Assembly: GCF_042658685.1 (NCBI RefSeq)
Contig: NZ_JBHSQY010000001.1
DNA: 64,000 nt
Direction: 5' to 3' (one strand)
Source of the DNA: Macrococcoides bohemicum
Lineage (GTDB): Bacteria; Bacillota; Bacilli; Staphylococcales; Staphylococcaceae
Shown piece by piece: positions 8,014-17,846 of this stretch (its first letter is position 1; the number at the start of each line of letters is the position of its first letter). The notes under the pieces are model-generated. The model saw only the letters and a list, made by a program, of their open reading frames with translations. It made no database searches and was not told the origin of the DNA. The position numbers and the translations under genes are program-made.

Positions 8014-8644
8014 ATACAATTTTTGTACCATGGACCTCCTGAAATGGAATAAGTTCAAGTAAATCATTTAAATTATCTTTATTTAATCCGCCACCAGGCA
8101 TGATTTCTATATTTCCTTTTGAATGTCTTAATAGTCGACCTAATTGATTAACATTATCAAGTATTGGCGATGATTTATCTTCGCTACCATGTGTTAATAT
8201 ACGTTTGAAATTCATATGAATTAAAGCATCCATTGCTTTTAATTGTTGTCTTAAAGGAATCTGATCAAATGCCATATGCATTACACAAGGTACATTCAGC
8301 GCTGCCTTTCTTAAATCATGCATTGTAAATGTATCCAGAGCATTATCATTTGTTAATGCACCAAAGACGAATGCATCAACGTTAAATGATTGTAATGCAA
8401 TAATATCTTCTCGCATTACTTCTTTTTCAAATAAGTTATAGGTATAATCACCACCACGTGGACGTATCATTACTGCTACTTCAATATTTAGTGGATGACA
8501 ATATTCTATAGCGAGCTTTACAAGTCCGAAACTAGGTGTTGTACCACCGACAGACAGATTATCACAAAGTTCAATGCGATTTGCACCATGGTTGGCCGCA
8601 TAGATAATTTCGTCAAATGTTTCTACAACCGCTTCTTTAATCAT
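8012..8644 (-). CDS. cutC: CutC family protein
   Basis: A 210-residue TIM-barrel protein of the CutC family. Family signatures are seen: RIELCDNLSVGGTTPS near residue 21, VMIRPRGGDYTY near 58 and the C-terminal IMPGGGLN. CutC was first described as a copper homeostasis factor, but its enzymatic function is unsettled. The start ATG overlaps the stop of the upstream peptidase gene by four bases (ATGA), which indicates translational coupling. The protein is somewhat shorter than E. coli CutC (about 248 residues). Confidence 0.9.
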   Translation of the reverse strand: MIKEAVVETFDEIIYAANHGANRIELCDNLSVGGTTPSFGLVKLAIEYCHPLNIEVAVMIRPRGGDYTYNLFEKEVMREDIIALQSFNVDAFVFGALTNDNALDTFTMHDLRKAALNVPCVMHMAFDQIPLRQQLKAMDALIHMNFKRILTHGSEDKSSPILDNVNQLGRLLRHSKGNIEIMPGGGLNKDNLNDLLELIPFQEVHGTKIV

Positions 8645-9711
8645 TTTTCATACCTAGTCAATACTTCATAACCATCTTCAGTCACTAAAATATCATCTTC
8701 CACACGTACGCCTATCTCATCATGTAAATAAATACCAGGTTCAATTGTAAAACACATCCCTGGTTTCAATGTATCATCATTTGCAGAAGAAATATCTGGA
8801 AATTCATGCACAGTAATACCTAAGCCATGCCCTAAACGATGAGGGAACGCGTCGCCATATCCTTTTTCAGTAATATAGTCGCGTGCGAGTGCATCGATTT
8901 CACTAATTTTAACACCAGGTCTAACCCCTTCTATTGCACGTTGATTTGCTTCAGTAACAATCGCATGAATCTCCTGGTGAAATGCAGGTGGGTTTCCAAA
9001 AGCAATTGTTCTTGTAATATCTGAGCAGTAACCATTATAAATAACACCTAAATCAAATAGTACATACTCATCATTTTTTAGCTCACGTTTACCCGGTGTA
9101 CCGTGAGGACTTGCTGCGTGGTCGCCGAAAAGTACAGTCGTATTGAAACTCATACCGCTGATTCCTTCAATTTTTAAAATTTCTGATTCTAAATGTTGTG
9201 CCACTTCTTTTTCTGTAATACCTTCTTTTAAATGTGAAACGCCGATTTGCAATGCTTTATCAGCAAATTGTGCAGCACTTTTTAGAATTTCAATTTCATC
9301 TGCTGTTTTAATATTACGCATATCTTTGATGATTTGATCTATTGCATTTAATTGCGCAGCTTTAAAATTCTGAAATAAAGATTTTTCACGCTTAACTGTA
9401 ACATGTTCTTCTTCAATATATAGTGTTGCGTTATCCGGGAAGTTAGTATTTTGCTTCGCAACTAAAAATGCATCTTCAGTATCAGAGTAACCATATGCAT
9501 TAAGATTTGATGCTTTCTGAGCATCTTCGACTTCCATATTTGGAACAACAAGTAAAGCATTGTCCTGAGTTACATATAAAGCAGTAAGGCGTTCATGTGG
9601 ATCTGATAAGAAACCACTGAAGTAATTAATGTTCTCTGGTGTCGTAATCCATGCATATTCAATAGATTGTGAATGCATCAATTGCTGTAAATTTTTTAAT
9701 GTTTGTTTCAT
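8641..9711 (-). CDS. M24 family Xaa-Pro peptidase
   Basis: A 356-residue metallopeptidase of family M24B (Xaa-Pro dipeptidase or aminopeptidase), a cytoplasmic enzyme releasing residues ahead of proline. An N-terminal creatinase-like domain covers about residues 1-125. The pita-bread catalytic domain holds the dimetal ligands: Asp in FDLGVIY, Asp in SDITRT, His in HRLGHGLG, Glu in IEPGIYL and Glu in VRVEDDIL. ATG 9711 lies 7 bases after AAGGAG; ATG 9717 is only 1 base away from it. It is coupled to cutC by an ATGA overlap. Whether it is PepQ (dipeptidase) or PepP-like cannot be settled. Confidence 0.92.
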   Translation of the reverse strand: MKQTLKNLQQLMHSQSIEYAWITTPENINYFSGFLSDPHERLTALYVTQDNALLVVPNMEVEDAQKASNLNAYGYSDTEDAFLVAKQNTNFPDNATLYIEEEHVTVKREKSLFQNFKAAQLNAIDQIIKDMRNIKTADEIEILKSAAQFADKALQIGVSHLKEGITEKEVAQHLESEILKIEGISGMSFNTTVLFGDHAASPHGTPGKRELKNDEYVLFDLGVIYNGYCSDITRTIAFGNPPAFHQEIHAIVTEANQRAIEGVRPGVKISEIDALARDYITEKGYGDAFPHRLGHGLGITVHEFPDISSANDDTLKPGMCFTIEPGIYLHDEIGVRVEDDILVTEDGYEVLTRYEK

Positions 9712-9849
9712 AATCATGCTCCTTCTGTTTTGAATACCTCTAGTTTATGAAAGATAAGGTAAATATTCAATCAATAGCGTCTTACAATCTTTTTAAAACA
9801 TTCACTAATAATGTATAATGAACTTAATAAATAGGGAGAGGTGCTAAAT

Positions 9850-10533
9850 ATGGAAGTATATTTTCATGGACAATCTTGTATTGCTTTTGAAAGTAATGGA
9901 AAAAAGGTTTTAGTAGATCCTTTTATTACAGGTAATAAATTATCAGATTTAGATCCTTCAACTGTTCAGGCAGATTATATTTTATTAACACATGGTCATG
10001 GTGATCACATTGGTGATACTGTTGAGATTGCTAAAAGAACAAATGCAACAGTCGTTGCAACACCAGAAATTGTTTCTTATTTAGGTGGGCAAGGGATTGA
10101 AAATGCACATCCGATGAATATCGGTGGAAAATGGAAATTTGATTTCGGTACTGTAAAGTATGTACAAGCATTTCACAGTAATTCATTATACGATGACGAA
10201 GGAAATATTATTTATTTCGGGATGCCATGCGGACTTATCATTGAAGTAGAAGGCAAGACGATTTATCATGCAGGAGATACTGGATTATTCTCAGATATGA
10301 AGCTTATCGCAGAACGACATCCCGTAGACTTATGCTTTATACCGATTGGTGATAACTTTACGATGGGTATCGATGATGCAGCGTATGCGATCAACACATT
10401 TATAAATCCGAAATTAACTGTGCCAATTCATTACAACACATTCCCTTACATTGAAGTGGATCCAAATGAGTTTAGAGCACAGGTTAAAAGTCCAGTAGAA
10501 ATTCTTGACGCAGGACAATCAGTAACACTTTAA
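9850..10533 (+). CDS. ytkL: UPF0173 metal-dependent hydrolase YtkL
   Basis: Metallo-beta-lactamase fold hydrolase of 227 residues. The zinc-binding motif is THGHGDHIGD with His48, His50, Asp52 and His53, and later ligands appear in AFHSNS and YHAGDTGL and in PIHYNT. The substrate is unknown in the family. ATG 9850 is favoured because GGGAGAGG lies just upstream; GTG 9841 falls inside that site. It precedes ytoI as in B. subtilis, with a gap of 31 bases, so the two form an operon. Confidence 0.9.
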   Translation: MEVYFHGQSCIAFESNGKKVLVDPFITGNKLSDLDPSTVQADYILLTHGHGDHIGDTVEIAKRTNATVVATPEIVSYLGGQGIENAHPMNIGGKWKFDFGTVKYVQAFHSNSLYDDEGNIIYFGMPCGLIIEVEGKTIYHAGDTGLFSDMKLIAERHPVDLCFIPIGDNFTMGIDDAAYAINTFINPKLTVPIHYNTFPYIEVDPNEFRAQVKSPVEILDAGQSVTL

Positions 10534-10564
10534 GCATTAAAAGTTATGGAAACTAGGTGGCAAA

Positions 10565-11866
10565 TTGACAAAACATGAACAAATCATCGAACATATATCA
10601 GGTCTTGCAGTAGGAAGTAAAATTTCGGTTAGACAGATTGCAAAAGATCTTAATGTGTCAGAAGGTACAGCATATCGCGCAATAAAAGAAGCTGAGAATA
10701 ATGGAATCGTTTCAACGATAGAACGTGTTGGAACTGTTCGAATCGAAAAGAAAACGAGAAACTCAATTGACCGGCTGACTTTTGCTGAAATTGTTAATAT
10801 TATAGATGGACAAGTACTAGGTGGCAGAAGTGGTCTGCACAAATCGCTGACGAAATTTGCAATCGGTGCAATGGAAGTTGAAGAAGTCAGTAAGTATATC
10901 GGAGAAAATACACTGCTAATTGTAGGTAATCGAATCGAAGTTCAGAAGCTCGCGTTAAGCAAAGGCTCAGCAGTTTTAATTACAGGCGGTTTCGATACTG
11001 CTGAAGAAGTTAAGAATTTATCTGATCAATTAGGGCTACCGATCATTTCTTCTAATTTTGATACATTTGCGGTTGCCAATATGATTAACCGTGCGATTTA
11101 TGATCAATTGATCAAGAAAGAAGTGCTGACTGCACAAGATATTTTAATTAAATTAGATGAAACACGTTACTTAAAGGAAAATGATTCAATCAGCGATTGG
11201 CATGCATTATCAGAAAGCTCTAAACATACGCGTTTTCCAGTGTTAGATGCAAACAATAAATTAAGTGGTATGGTGACAAGTAAAGATATCTTTAATCAAA
11301 ATCCTTCTGAAAAGATTAAGAAGGTTATGACTAAGTCACCGGTTACTGTTAACTTGAATACGACTGTCGCAAGTTGTGCACATATTATGATCTGGGAAAG
11401 TATCGAATTGTTGCCAGTTGTATCGCGTTATAATAACTTAATTGGTGTTGTTTCTAGAGAAGATGTGTTAAAAGCAATGCAATCAGCAGACAGACAGCCA
11501 CATATGGGCGATACATTTAATGATCAGATATTAAAGAAGATGAAGTTTAATAATGATCAAATTTCAATACAGATTACTCCTCAAATGTCTAATCAGTATG
11601 GTAGTTTAAGTAAATCTGTTTTTCTTGCAATTATTGAGGAATCAGTTAAATTTCATATGAAAAAGTTAATTCGTGGAGATGTACTGATTGATAGTATCAA
11701 TATCTTTTTCATTCGTACAGTCCAGATAGATTCCATTCTGGATGTTGAAGTTAAGTTGCTGGATATTGGACGTAAGTTTGCAAAGATTGAAATTGCTATT
11801 ATGCAGAATAATAATGCGGTTGCAAAAGCAATGACAATTCTTCAGGTGATTGAACATTATTACTAA
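10565..11866 (+). CDS. ytoI: YtoI-like protein: HTH, DRTGG, CBS pair and hotdog domains
   Basis: A 433-residue multidomain protein, close in length to B. subtilis YtoI (about 439). Domains in order: a winged helix-turn-helix (about 18-60, SVRQIAKDLNVSEGTAYRAI), a DRTGG domain (about 70-185), two CBS motifs (about 195-305) that usually bind adenine nucleotides, and a C-terminal hotdog thioesterase-like domain (about 330-433). The mixture suggests a DNA-binding sensor of nucleotides or acyl-thioesters, but no target is established. The start is TTG 10565 after AGGTGG; no better ATG is in frame. Confidence 0.88.
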   Translation: MTKHEQIIEHISGLAVGSKISVRQIAKDLNVSEGTAYRAIKEAENNGIVSTIERVGTVRIEKKTRNSIDRLTFAEIVNIIDGQVLGGRSGLHKSLTKFAIGAMEVEEVSKYIGENTLLIVGNRIEVQKLALSKGSAVLITGGFDTAEEVKNLSDQLGLPIISSNFDTFAVANMINRAIYDQLIKKEVLTAQDILIKLDETRYLKENDSISDWHALSESSKHTRFPVLDANNKLSGMVTSKDIFNQNPSEKIKKVMTKSPVTVNLNTTVASCAHIMIWESIELLPVVSRYNNLIGVVSREDVLKAMQSADRQPHMGDTFNDQILKKMKFNNDQISIQITPQMSNQYGSLSKSVFLAIIEESVKFHMKKLIRGDVLIDSINIFFIRTVQIDSILDVEVKLLDIGRKFAKIEIAIMQNNNAVAKAMTILQVIEHYY

Positions 11867-11873
11867 TCAAAAA

Positions 11874-11903
11874 AGATTGAGGCAGAAGCCTCAATCTCTT
11901 TTT
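11874..11903. terminator. Terminator between ytoI and ytpI
   Basis: Stem AGATTGAGGC (11874-11883) with GCCTCAATCT (11888-11897), 4-base loop, then CTTTTTAAT on the plus strand and A-rich sequence ahead of the stem that serves as T-run on the minus strand. Confidence 0.8.
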
Positions 11904-11914
11904 AATCATGATGA

Positions 11915-12268
11915 TTATTTTCTGTTTTGCTGTTTTTTACGCAATGCTTCCCATGCTGCATCTTCTTCACCAAAGTGACTTTCAAAATATTTTTTAGCCT
12001 TTATTGCATATTGATAATTATAAATTGCATAAGCAATAAGTAATGCGCAGATGATATAAGTAAATGTATTTGGGAATAGTAATATTTGATTACATGCAAA
12101 AGCAAACATGAAGATTGAAAAACATTGACGTGCACGTGCTCTATACCAGGCACGACGTACATCTTTTACTTCTCTAAAATATTTCGCGATATTATACACC
12201 GTGAAAATAAAAGAGAAGATCATCACTGTAACAGTGATCATGATAATATAAGGGAAAATTGTTTCCAT
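11915..12268 (-). CDS. ytpI: YtpI-like membrane protein
   Basis: A 117-residue protein with about three hydrophobic helices (residues 5-28, 48-64, 69-88) and a charged C-terminal tail rich in Lys, Glu and Gln. Its place between ytoI and nrnA matches ytpI in B. subtilis, and the central RARQCFSIFMFAFACNQ is typical of that family. No function is known. GGAGG precedes ATG 12268. It is divergent from nrnA with a 72-base gap. Confidence 0.75.
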   Translation of the reverse strand: METIFPYIIMITVTVMIFSFIFTVYNIAKYFREVKDVRRAWYRARARQCFSIFMFAFACNQILLFPNTFTYIICALLIAYAIYNYQYAIKAKKYFESHFGEEDAAWEALRKKQQNRK

Positions 12269-12340
12269 CTTTAAACCTCCAGTCTTAAAGATTATAGCAT
12301 ATCTTTAACACCTGTAAATCTATCAAACAAAGGAGAAATT

Positions 12341-13285
12341 ATGAATAAAAATGAAATAGGTGCATTGATTGAAAAAATTAATGCTTACGACACGATAATA
12401 ATATTTAGACATGTACGTCCAGATCCAGATGCATTAGGTTCTCAACTAGGATTTAAATATGCAATACAGAAGCTATTTCCGAATAAACATGTGTATGCAG
12501 TAGGAAGTTCAGTTGACAATTTAAGCTTTATTGGTGAAATGGACGAAATAAATGACGAGATATTTACCGACGCACTTGGTTTAGTGTTAGATACGGCAAA
12601 TGCACCACGCATTGATGACGAGCGCTATAAAATGTGTAAATCAATCATAAAGATAGATCACCATCCGCCGGTTGACCAATATGGGGAAATAAATGTCGTT
12701 AATACGGATAGTTCGTCTACAAGCGAAATAATCTATGAAATTCTGTTAAATATCGGTTACGGTACAGATTTAATTACGCGAGAAATTGCGCGCTGTCTTT
12801 ATATCGGTATCGTAGGTGATACAGGTCGTTTCTTATTTAATAATACGACGAGCAAAACAATGGCTATTGCTTCAGAACTATTGAAATACGATATTGATCA
12901 TACGCAGATGATTAATCAAATGCAGCAACGCGATTTAACTTCAATTCGATTTCAGGGATATGTGTTGCAACATTTTAAATTTGAGGATGGCGTAGGGTAT
13001 ATATTCATTACGAAGGAAATTTTAGAACAATTTAATATATCTGCCAGTGCAGCATCTTTATTTGTTAATAGTCTTGCAGACACACAAGGCATTAAAGCAT
13101 GGGCGTTTGCTATTGATGAAACAAGTGAAATACGTGTTCGTCTTCGCAGTAAAGATGTAGTTATTAACACACTTGCAGCAGAATATAATGGTGGTGGTCA
13201 TCCATTGGCGAGTGGCGCATCAGTATATAGTGTTGAGGAATTAGAAAGATTAATAGCGCAATTAAAAGCATTGGTGAATGCTTAA
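12341..13285 (+). CDS. nrnA: Oligoribonuclease/pAp phosphatase NrnA
   Basis: DHH-DHHA1 phosphoesterase of 314 residues that degrades nano-RNAs and dephosphorylates 3'-phosphoadenosine 5'-phosphate in the cytoplasm. Catalytic motifs are visible: RHVRPDPDALGS near residue 24, the DHH motif in KIDHHPPVDQ, and the C-terminal RNA-binding YNGGGHPLASGA. It precedes dnaE by 18 bases, as in B. subtilis and Staphylococcus. Confidence 0.95.
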   Translation: MNKNEIGALIEKINAYDTIIIFRHVRPDPDALGSQLGFKYAIQKLFPNKHVYAVGSSVDNLSFIGEMDEINDEIFTDALGLVLDTANAPRIDDERYKMCKSIIKIDHHPPVDQYGEINVVNTDSSSTSEIIYEILLNIGYGTDLITREIARCLYIGIVGDTGRFLFNNTTSKTMAIASELLKYDIDHTQMINQMQQRDLTSIRFQGYVLQHFKFEDGVGYIFITKEILEQFNISASAASLFVNSLADTQGIKAWAFAIDETSEIRVRLRSKDVVINTLAAEYNGGGHPLASGASVYSVEELERLIAQLKALVNA

Positions 13286-13303
13286 TAAAATGAGGTGAAT
13301 AAC

Positions 13304-16300
13304 TTGGTTGTACATTTAAATATCCATACATCATATGATCTGCTACATTCAACGGTAAAAATTAATGATTTGATTGATAGTGTCAAGTCACATGGACAAA
13401 ACGCAGTTGCAATTACTGACTTAAATGTATTATTTGGTGTACAGTCATTTTATTCTGCTTGCAAAGATGCCGGTATTAAACCGATTATTGGTATGGAAAT
13501 TATCCTGACGGACGGAATTGAAGATTGTTATACAGTTTTATTAGCCAAAAATAATGAGGGTTTCAAAAACCTGATGCAGTTGTCTTCACGTATTCAACTG
13601 AAAAAACTACAAAAAATATCAACTGATGTACTGCGTCAATATACTGACCAGTTAATTGTTATCTATAAACAATTAGATGCCAATCAGCAACATTTTGTCA
13701 TTGATGAAGCCGATTATTATGTCAGTCACGATAGTACAATTGAAGCTAGACGTGTATATATCGATGATGTGCGATACTTATCGCCAGAGGGTATTGTAGA
13801 TTTAAGCATCTTAAACGCAATTGATGATAATAAAAAGATACCGCTAGAGACAATTCAATTAAAGTCTGGAACACAATATATTAAATCAGATGAAATATTA
13901 TTAGATTTTGGTATTTCTGAAAATGACATCCAGGCGACAGAGCAAATCGCTAAATCATGTAATGTTATACTAGAAAAGTCGACACATCTGCCAAAATATC
14001 CAGTACCAAATGATTTAACAAGTGATGCATATCTATTTGAACTTTTACAAAAGCAAAAAGTAAAGTTTCCACAGTTTGATAATATTTATGAAGAACGATT
14101 AATGTATGAATATAAAGTCATTCAAAGCATGGGATTTTCTGATTACTTTTTAATTGTTAGTGATCTCATACATTTTGCGAAGACACATGACATATTGGTA
14201 GGCCCAGGTCGTGGATCATCGAGTGGTTCGCTTGTTAGTTATGTGCTTGGTATCACTACAATTGATCCGATAGAGCATGATTTACTTTTTGAGCGTTTTT
14301 TAAATCCGGAACGTGTAACGATGCCGGATATTGATATTGACTTTGAAGATAAAGAGCGCGATAAAGTAATTGAATACGTCATTAAGAAATATGGTGCATT
14401 CAATGTAAGTGGTATCGTGACATTTGGTCATCTGTCTATGAAAGCAGTGATGCGTGACGTTGGACGCATACTGCAGTTTTCAGAAAGTGAGTTAAAAGAA
14501 GCAAGTTCAATATTAAGTAATAAAAGCTTTAATAATTTAATCGATGCATATGAAGATGATGCATTCTCAAGCTTTATTGATTACAATGACCGACGCAAAA
14601 AATGGTATCAGATTGCAAGGTCGCTGGAAGGTTTACCACGTCATACATCGACACATGCTGCAGGTATTATCATTCATGACCAGTTACTTACAGATTATGT
14701 ACCTTTATTGATGGGTGAAGAATACCCACTAACCCAATGGAATATGACAGAAGTAGAAGCGGTTGGATTACTTAAAATCGATTTTCTTGGTTTACGTAAT
14801 TTAACGATTATACATAATATACTACGTTCTATTAAAGCACAATATGGTAAGACGATAAATATTGAACAAATCCCGATGGATGATATAAAAGTTTACGAGC
14901 AGTTATCCAGTGGAGATTCAATGGGAATATTCCAATTAGAATCAGACGGAATACGGAATGTGTTAAAACGATTAAAACCAGAAAATTTCAATGACATTGT
15001 TGCAGTTTTAAGTCTTTATCGTCCTGGTCCGATGGAACAAATACCGTTATATATTGAAAGACGTCATAATCAGCAAACAGTTCACTTACCTCATGCTGAT
15101 TTAGAGGATATTCTATCACCTACTTATGGTGTAATCATCTATCAGGAGCAAATTATGCAGATTGCAAATCGATTTGCTGGATTTAGTTTAGGTGAGGCGG
15201 ATATTTTAAGACGTGCTATGAGTAAGAAGAACCATCAGACATTACTGGCTGAACAGGAGCATTTTGTATCAGGTAGCATGAAGAATGGTTATTCAAAACA
15301 AGATGCGACGGCGATTTATGAATTAATCTTAAAGTTTGCTAATTATGGATTCAATAAAGCACATGCTGTCGCGTATGCAAAAATATCATATATTATGATG
15401 TATTTTAAAGTGCATTTCCCAAATATATTTTATGCCGCGACACTCAGTAATCAAATTGGTGTTGAGCATAAAACAAAAGAAATTATCGCTGAAGTAAAAT
15501 CAAGAATGATCAATATATATCCCGCTGATATTAATCAGGCTGGCTGGTATTACAAAGCGCAAAAGACAGGTATTATGATGTCACTCGGTATGATTAAGGG
15601 AGTAGGATACAGAAGTGTGGTTGAAATTGTTGAAGAAAGAAAAAAAGGAACGTTTAAAGATATATATGACTTTTGTGCCAGAATTCCGAAACGCGTTAAA
15701 TCTAAAGCATTGCTGGAAGCATTGATACATGTTGGTGCTTTTGATCGATTTGAGCAAAATCGTGCAACTTTGCTTGCTTCACTTGATGCGATTCTTGATG
15801 TTGAGAAAGAAGCTTTTGGTGAAATGAACTTTCTTGAGTCTTTAGGACTCAATAAGAAGAAAATCTATCATTATCATGAAGAGATGTCGGATGATCAAAA
15901 GGCTAGTTATGAGCTTGAGTATCTTGGTTTCTTTATTTCCAGACATCCAATCGAAGCATTGTTTAATGAACTACAGTTTTTACCCCTATATCGTATGAGT
16001 CAGAAGGTAAATGACCAATATATCTTACTCTGGATTGAAGGATTAAGAAGAATTAGAACAAAAAAAGGTCAACCAATGGCATTTGTACAAGCGATGGATG
16101 GTATTCAGCAGATGAATCTTGTCGTTTTTCCCACAGTATTCCAGCAATACGAGACATTGATTCAAACCAATAAGCCACTTATTGTTAAAGGGAAATTTGA
16201 TGATAAGAAAGATAATCAAATCATTGTAAACGAAGTAATTAAAGTCGATGAATTTATTAAAAATATTCACTTGAATGCGAAGCAATTATATGTGAGAGTC

Positions 16301-16453
16301 CCTGTTCAAAATACAGAACAAATCAATAAACAAGGTGATATTGAAGTGATTCAATTTGAACAGAACGAAATGCAACCGATAGGTTTTATTCAAAGAGACA
16401 AACTAGATGACTTTATGTCTCGATACGATAAAGCAGATATTCGTCTAATTTAA
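13304..16453 (+). CDS. dnaE: DNA polymerase III subunit alpha DnaE
   Basis: The DnaE-type C-family polymerase of low-GC Gram-positives, which extends RNA primers before handing over to PolC. It has 1049 residues from TTG 13304; the protein then begins MVVHLNIHTSYDLLHS, matching staphylococcal DnaE. GTG 13295 lies within the GAGGTG ribosome binding site. Domains: an N-terminal PHP domain, the palm with the catalytic acid cluster in MPDIDIDFED and the third aspartate in LLKIDFLGLRNL, a helix-hairpin-helix region, and a C-terminal OB fold. Confidence 0.96.
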   Translation: MVVHLNIHTSYDLLHSTVKINDLIDSVKSHGQNAVAITDLNVLFGVQSFYSACKDAGIKPIIGMEIILTDGIEDCYTVLLAKNNEGFKNLMQLSSRIQLKKLQKISTDVLRQYTDQLIVIYKQLDANQQHFVIDEADYYVSHDSTIEARRVYIDDVRYLSPEGIVDLSILNAIDDNKKIPLETIQLKSGTQYIKSDEILLDFGISENDIQATEQIAKSCNVILEKSTHLPKYPVPNDLTSDAYLFELLQKQKVKFPQFDNIYEERLMYEYKVIQSMGFSDYFLIVSDLIHFAKTHDILVGPGRGSSSGSLVSYVLGITTIDPIEHDLLFERFLNPERVTMPDIDIDFEDKERDKVIEYVIKKYGAFNVSGIVTFGHLSMKAVMRDVGRILQFSESELKEASSILSNKSFNNLIDAYEDDAFSSFIDYNDRRKKWYQIARSLEGLPRHTSTHAAGIIIHDQLLTDYVPLLMGEEYPLTQWNMTEVEAVGLLKIDFLGLRNLTIIHNILRSIKAQYGKTINIEQIPMDDIKVYEQLSSGDSMGIFQLESDGIRNVLKRLKPENFNDIVAVLSLYRPGPMEQIPLYIERRHNQQTVHLPHADLEDILSPTYGVIIYQEQIMQIANRFAGFSLGEADILRRAMSKKNHQTLLAEQEHFVSGSMKNGYSKQDATAIYELILKFANYGFNKAHAVAYAKISYIMMYFKVHFPNIFYAATLSNQIGVEHKTKEIIAEVKSRMINIYPADINQAGWYYKAQKTGIMMSLGMIKGVGYRSVVEIVEERKKGTFKDIYDFCARIPKRVKSKALLEALIHVGAFDRFEQNRATLLASLDAILDVEKEAFGEMNFLESLGLNKKKIYHYHEEMSDDQKASYELEYLGFFISRHPIEALFNELQFLPLYRMSQKVNDQYILLWIEGLRRIRTKKGQPMAFVQAMDGIQQMNLVVFPTVFQQYETLIQTNKPLIVKGKFDDKKDNQIIVNEVIKVDEFIKNIHLNAKQLYVRVPVQNTEQINKQGDIEVIQFEQNEMQPIGFIQRDKLDDFMSRYDKADIRLI

Positions 16454-16478
16454 CATTTCAAATCATTTTAATATATGG

Positions 16479-16517
16479 TATAGTATTCCTTAGTGGTCTG
16501 ACCACTAAGGTTTTTTT
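16479..16517 (+). promoter_or_regulatory. Promoter with perfect GntR/FadR-type operator palindrome
   Basis: A -10-like TATAGT (16479-16484) is followed at once by CCTTAGTGGT (16488-16497), a 3-base centre and ACCACTAAGG (16501-16510). The core TGGTCTGACCA fits the TGGTNNNACCA operators of FadR/PdhR/LldR-type GntR regulators, and the next gene encodes such a regulator. It overlaps the expected start of transcription, which suggests autorepression. Since seven T residues follow, the same hairpin could also terminate dnaE transcription. Confidence 0.6.
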
Positions 16518-16540
16518 ATTGATGAGAAGGGGGAAAAACC

Positions 16541-16984
16541 TTGAATCCAATACCAAACAAAGGATTTAATGCAGTAATTACTGCAATTAATGAAATTATA
16601 AAAACTAAAAATTTAACTGCTGGCGATAAACTACCTTCTGAACGTTATTTGAGTGAAAATCTTAATATTAGCAGGTCAAGTGTTCGTGAAGCACTCCGAG
16701 CTTTAGAAATGCTTGGCGTGATTGAAACAAGACGCGGTGAAGGTACTTATTTAACAGAAATGGATAATAATCAATTTATTGAAATGATAGCAGGCTATGT
16801 TGTTACAACTGAAACGCAGCAAGATGAAATTACTGATTTTATACATATGATAGAATCAATCGTGAATGTTGACAATACAAATGTACAGCATTTAAAAGAT
16901 GCGATTGAAACGCGTAATACTATCATGTTTCGTGTTTGGAAATTATTGAAACAGTTTGAAAAGACATATGATGTAGAGGGGTAA
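16541..16984 (+). CDS. Short GntR-family (FadR-like) regulator upstream of accDA
   Basis: A 147-residue DNA-binding protein. The N-terminal winged helix is complete (residues about 10-75: PSERYLSENLNISRSSVREA, then RRGEGTYL). The C-terminal ligand domain, normally about 150 residues of FCD all-helical fold, is reduced to about 70 residues. Start TTG 16541 follows AAGGGGG. It overlaps or abuts accD, so it is probably co-transcribed with the carboxyltransferase genes and may control them together with itself through the upstream palindrome. In Bacillus a GntR regulator is also found ahead of accD. The ligand is unknown. Confidence 0.82.
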   Translation: MNPIPNKGFNAVITAINEIIKTKNLTAGDKLPSERYLSENLNISRSSVREALRALEMLGVIETRRGEGTYLTEMDNNQFIEMIAGYVVTTETQQDEITDFIHMIESIVNVDNTNVQHLKDAIETRNTIMFRVWKLLKQFEKTYDVEG

Positions 16985-16989
16985 TGGAT

Positions 16990-17844
16990 ATGTTCAAAGA
17001 TATATTTAAGCGCAATAAGAAAAAAAAATATGTAGCTGTACAGAACATGAAAGATACAGAAGTTCCTGAAGGTATCATGGTCAAGTGTCCTAAATGTAAG
17101 AAGATTATGTATACAAAAGAATTAAGTACAAATCTAAATGTTTGTTTTCATTGTGATCATCACATGGCATTAAGTGCATATGAACGCATTGAAGCCCTTA
17201 CTGATAAGGATAGTTTTGAAGAATTTGATGCCGTGATTGCTTCTCAAAATCCTCTTTCATTTCCAAATTATGCTGAGAAGTTAGAAAGCGATAAAGAAAA
17301 GACTGGTTTAAATGAAGCAGTTGTAACCGGTGTCGGTAAAATAGATGGAAATCAATTCGGTATCTGTGTGATGGATTCCAGATTTAGAATGGGGTCTATG
17401 GGGACAGTAGTCGGCGAAAAAATAAGCAGAGTAATCGACTACTGCACTGATCATGAACTTCCATTTGTTATCTTTACCGCTAGCGGAGGTGCACGTATGC
17501 AGGAAGGGATTCTATCTCTGATGCAAATGGCTAAAACAAGTGTAGCGATAGAAAGACATAGCGAAAAAGGACTCTTGTTTATTTCTTATATGACACATCC
17601 GACAACTGGCGGAGTTTCTGCTAGCTTTGCTTCTGTAGGAGATATTAATTTAGCTGAACCAGAAGCGTTAATTGGCTTTGCTGGTAGACGTATTATTGAA
17701 CAGACAATCAATGAGAAACTACCTGACGACTTTCAAACAGCTGAGTTCCTGCTTGAACATGGACAACTGGATAAAGTAGTACATCGTAAAGCAATGAAAG
17801 AAACGTTAAGTAAACTCATCGCGATGCATACGAAAGGAGTATAA
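16990..17844 (+). CDS. accD: Acetyl-CoA carboxylase carboxyltransferase subunit beta
   Basis: Beta half of the carboxyltransferase that makes malonyl-CoA for fatty acid synthesis, 284 residues. The N-terminal zinc ribbon is intact with Cys33, Cys36, Cys52 and Cys55 (CPKC, CFHC). The crotonase-like core includes SGGARMQEGI and THPTTGGVSASFAS. ATG 16990 gives the usual MFKDIFKR N-terminus and 8-base spacing from GAGGGG; ATG 16984 overlaps the regulator stop codon. The partner accA follows after 2 bases. Confidence 0.97.
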   Translation: MFKDIFKRNKKKKYVAVQNMKDTEVPEGIMVKCPKCKKIMYTKELSTNLNVCFHCDHHMALSAYERIEALTDKDSFEEFDAVIASQNPLSFPNYAEKLESDKEKTGLNEAVVTGVGKIDGNQFGICVMDSRFRMGSMGTVVGEKISRVIDYCTDHELPFVIFTASGGARMQEGILSLMQMAKTSVAIERHSEKGLLFISYMTHPTTGGVSASFASVGDINLAEPEALIGFAGRRIIEQTINEKLPDDFQTAEFLLEHGQLDKVVHRKAMKETLSKLIAMHTKGV

Positions 17845-17846
17845 CT

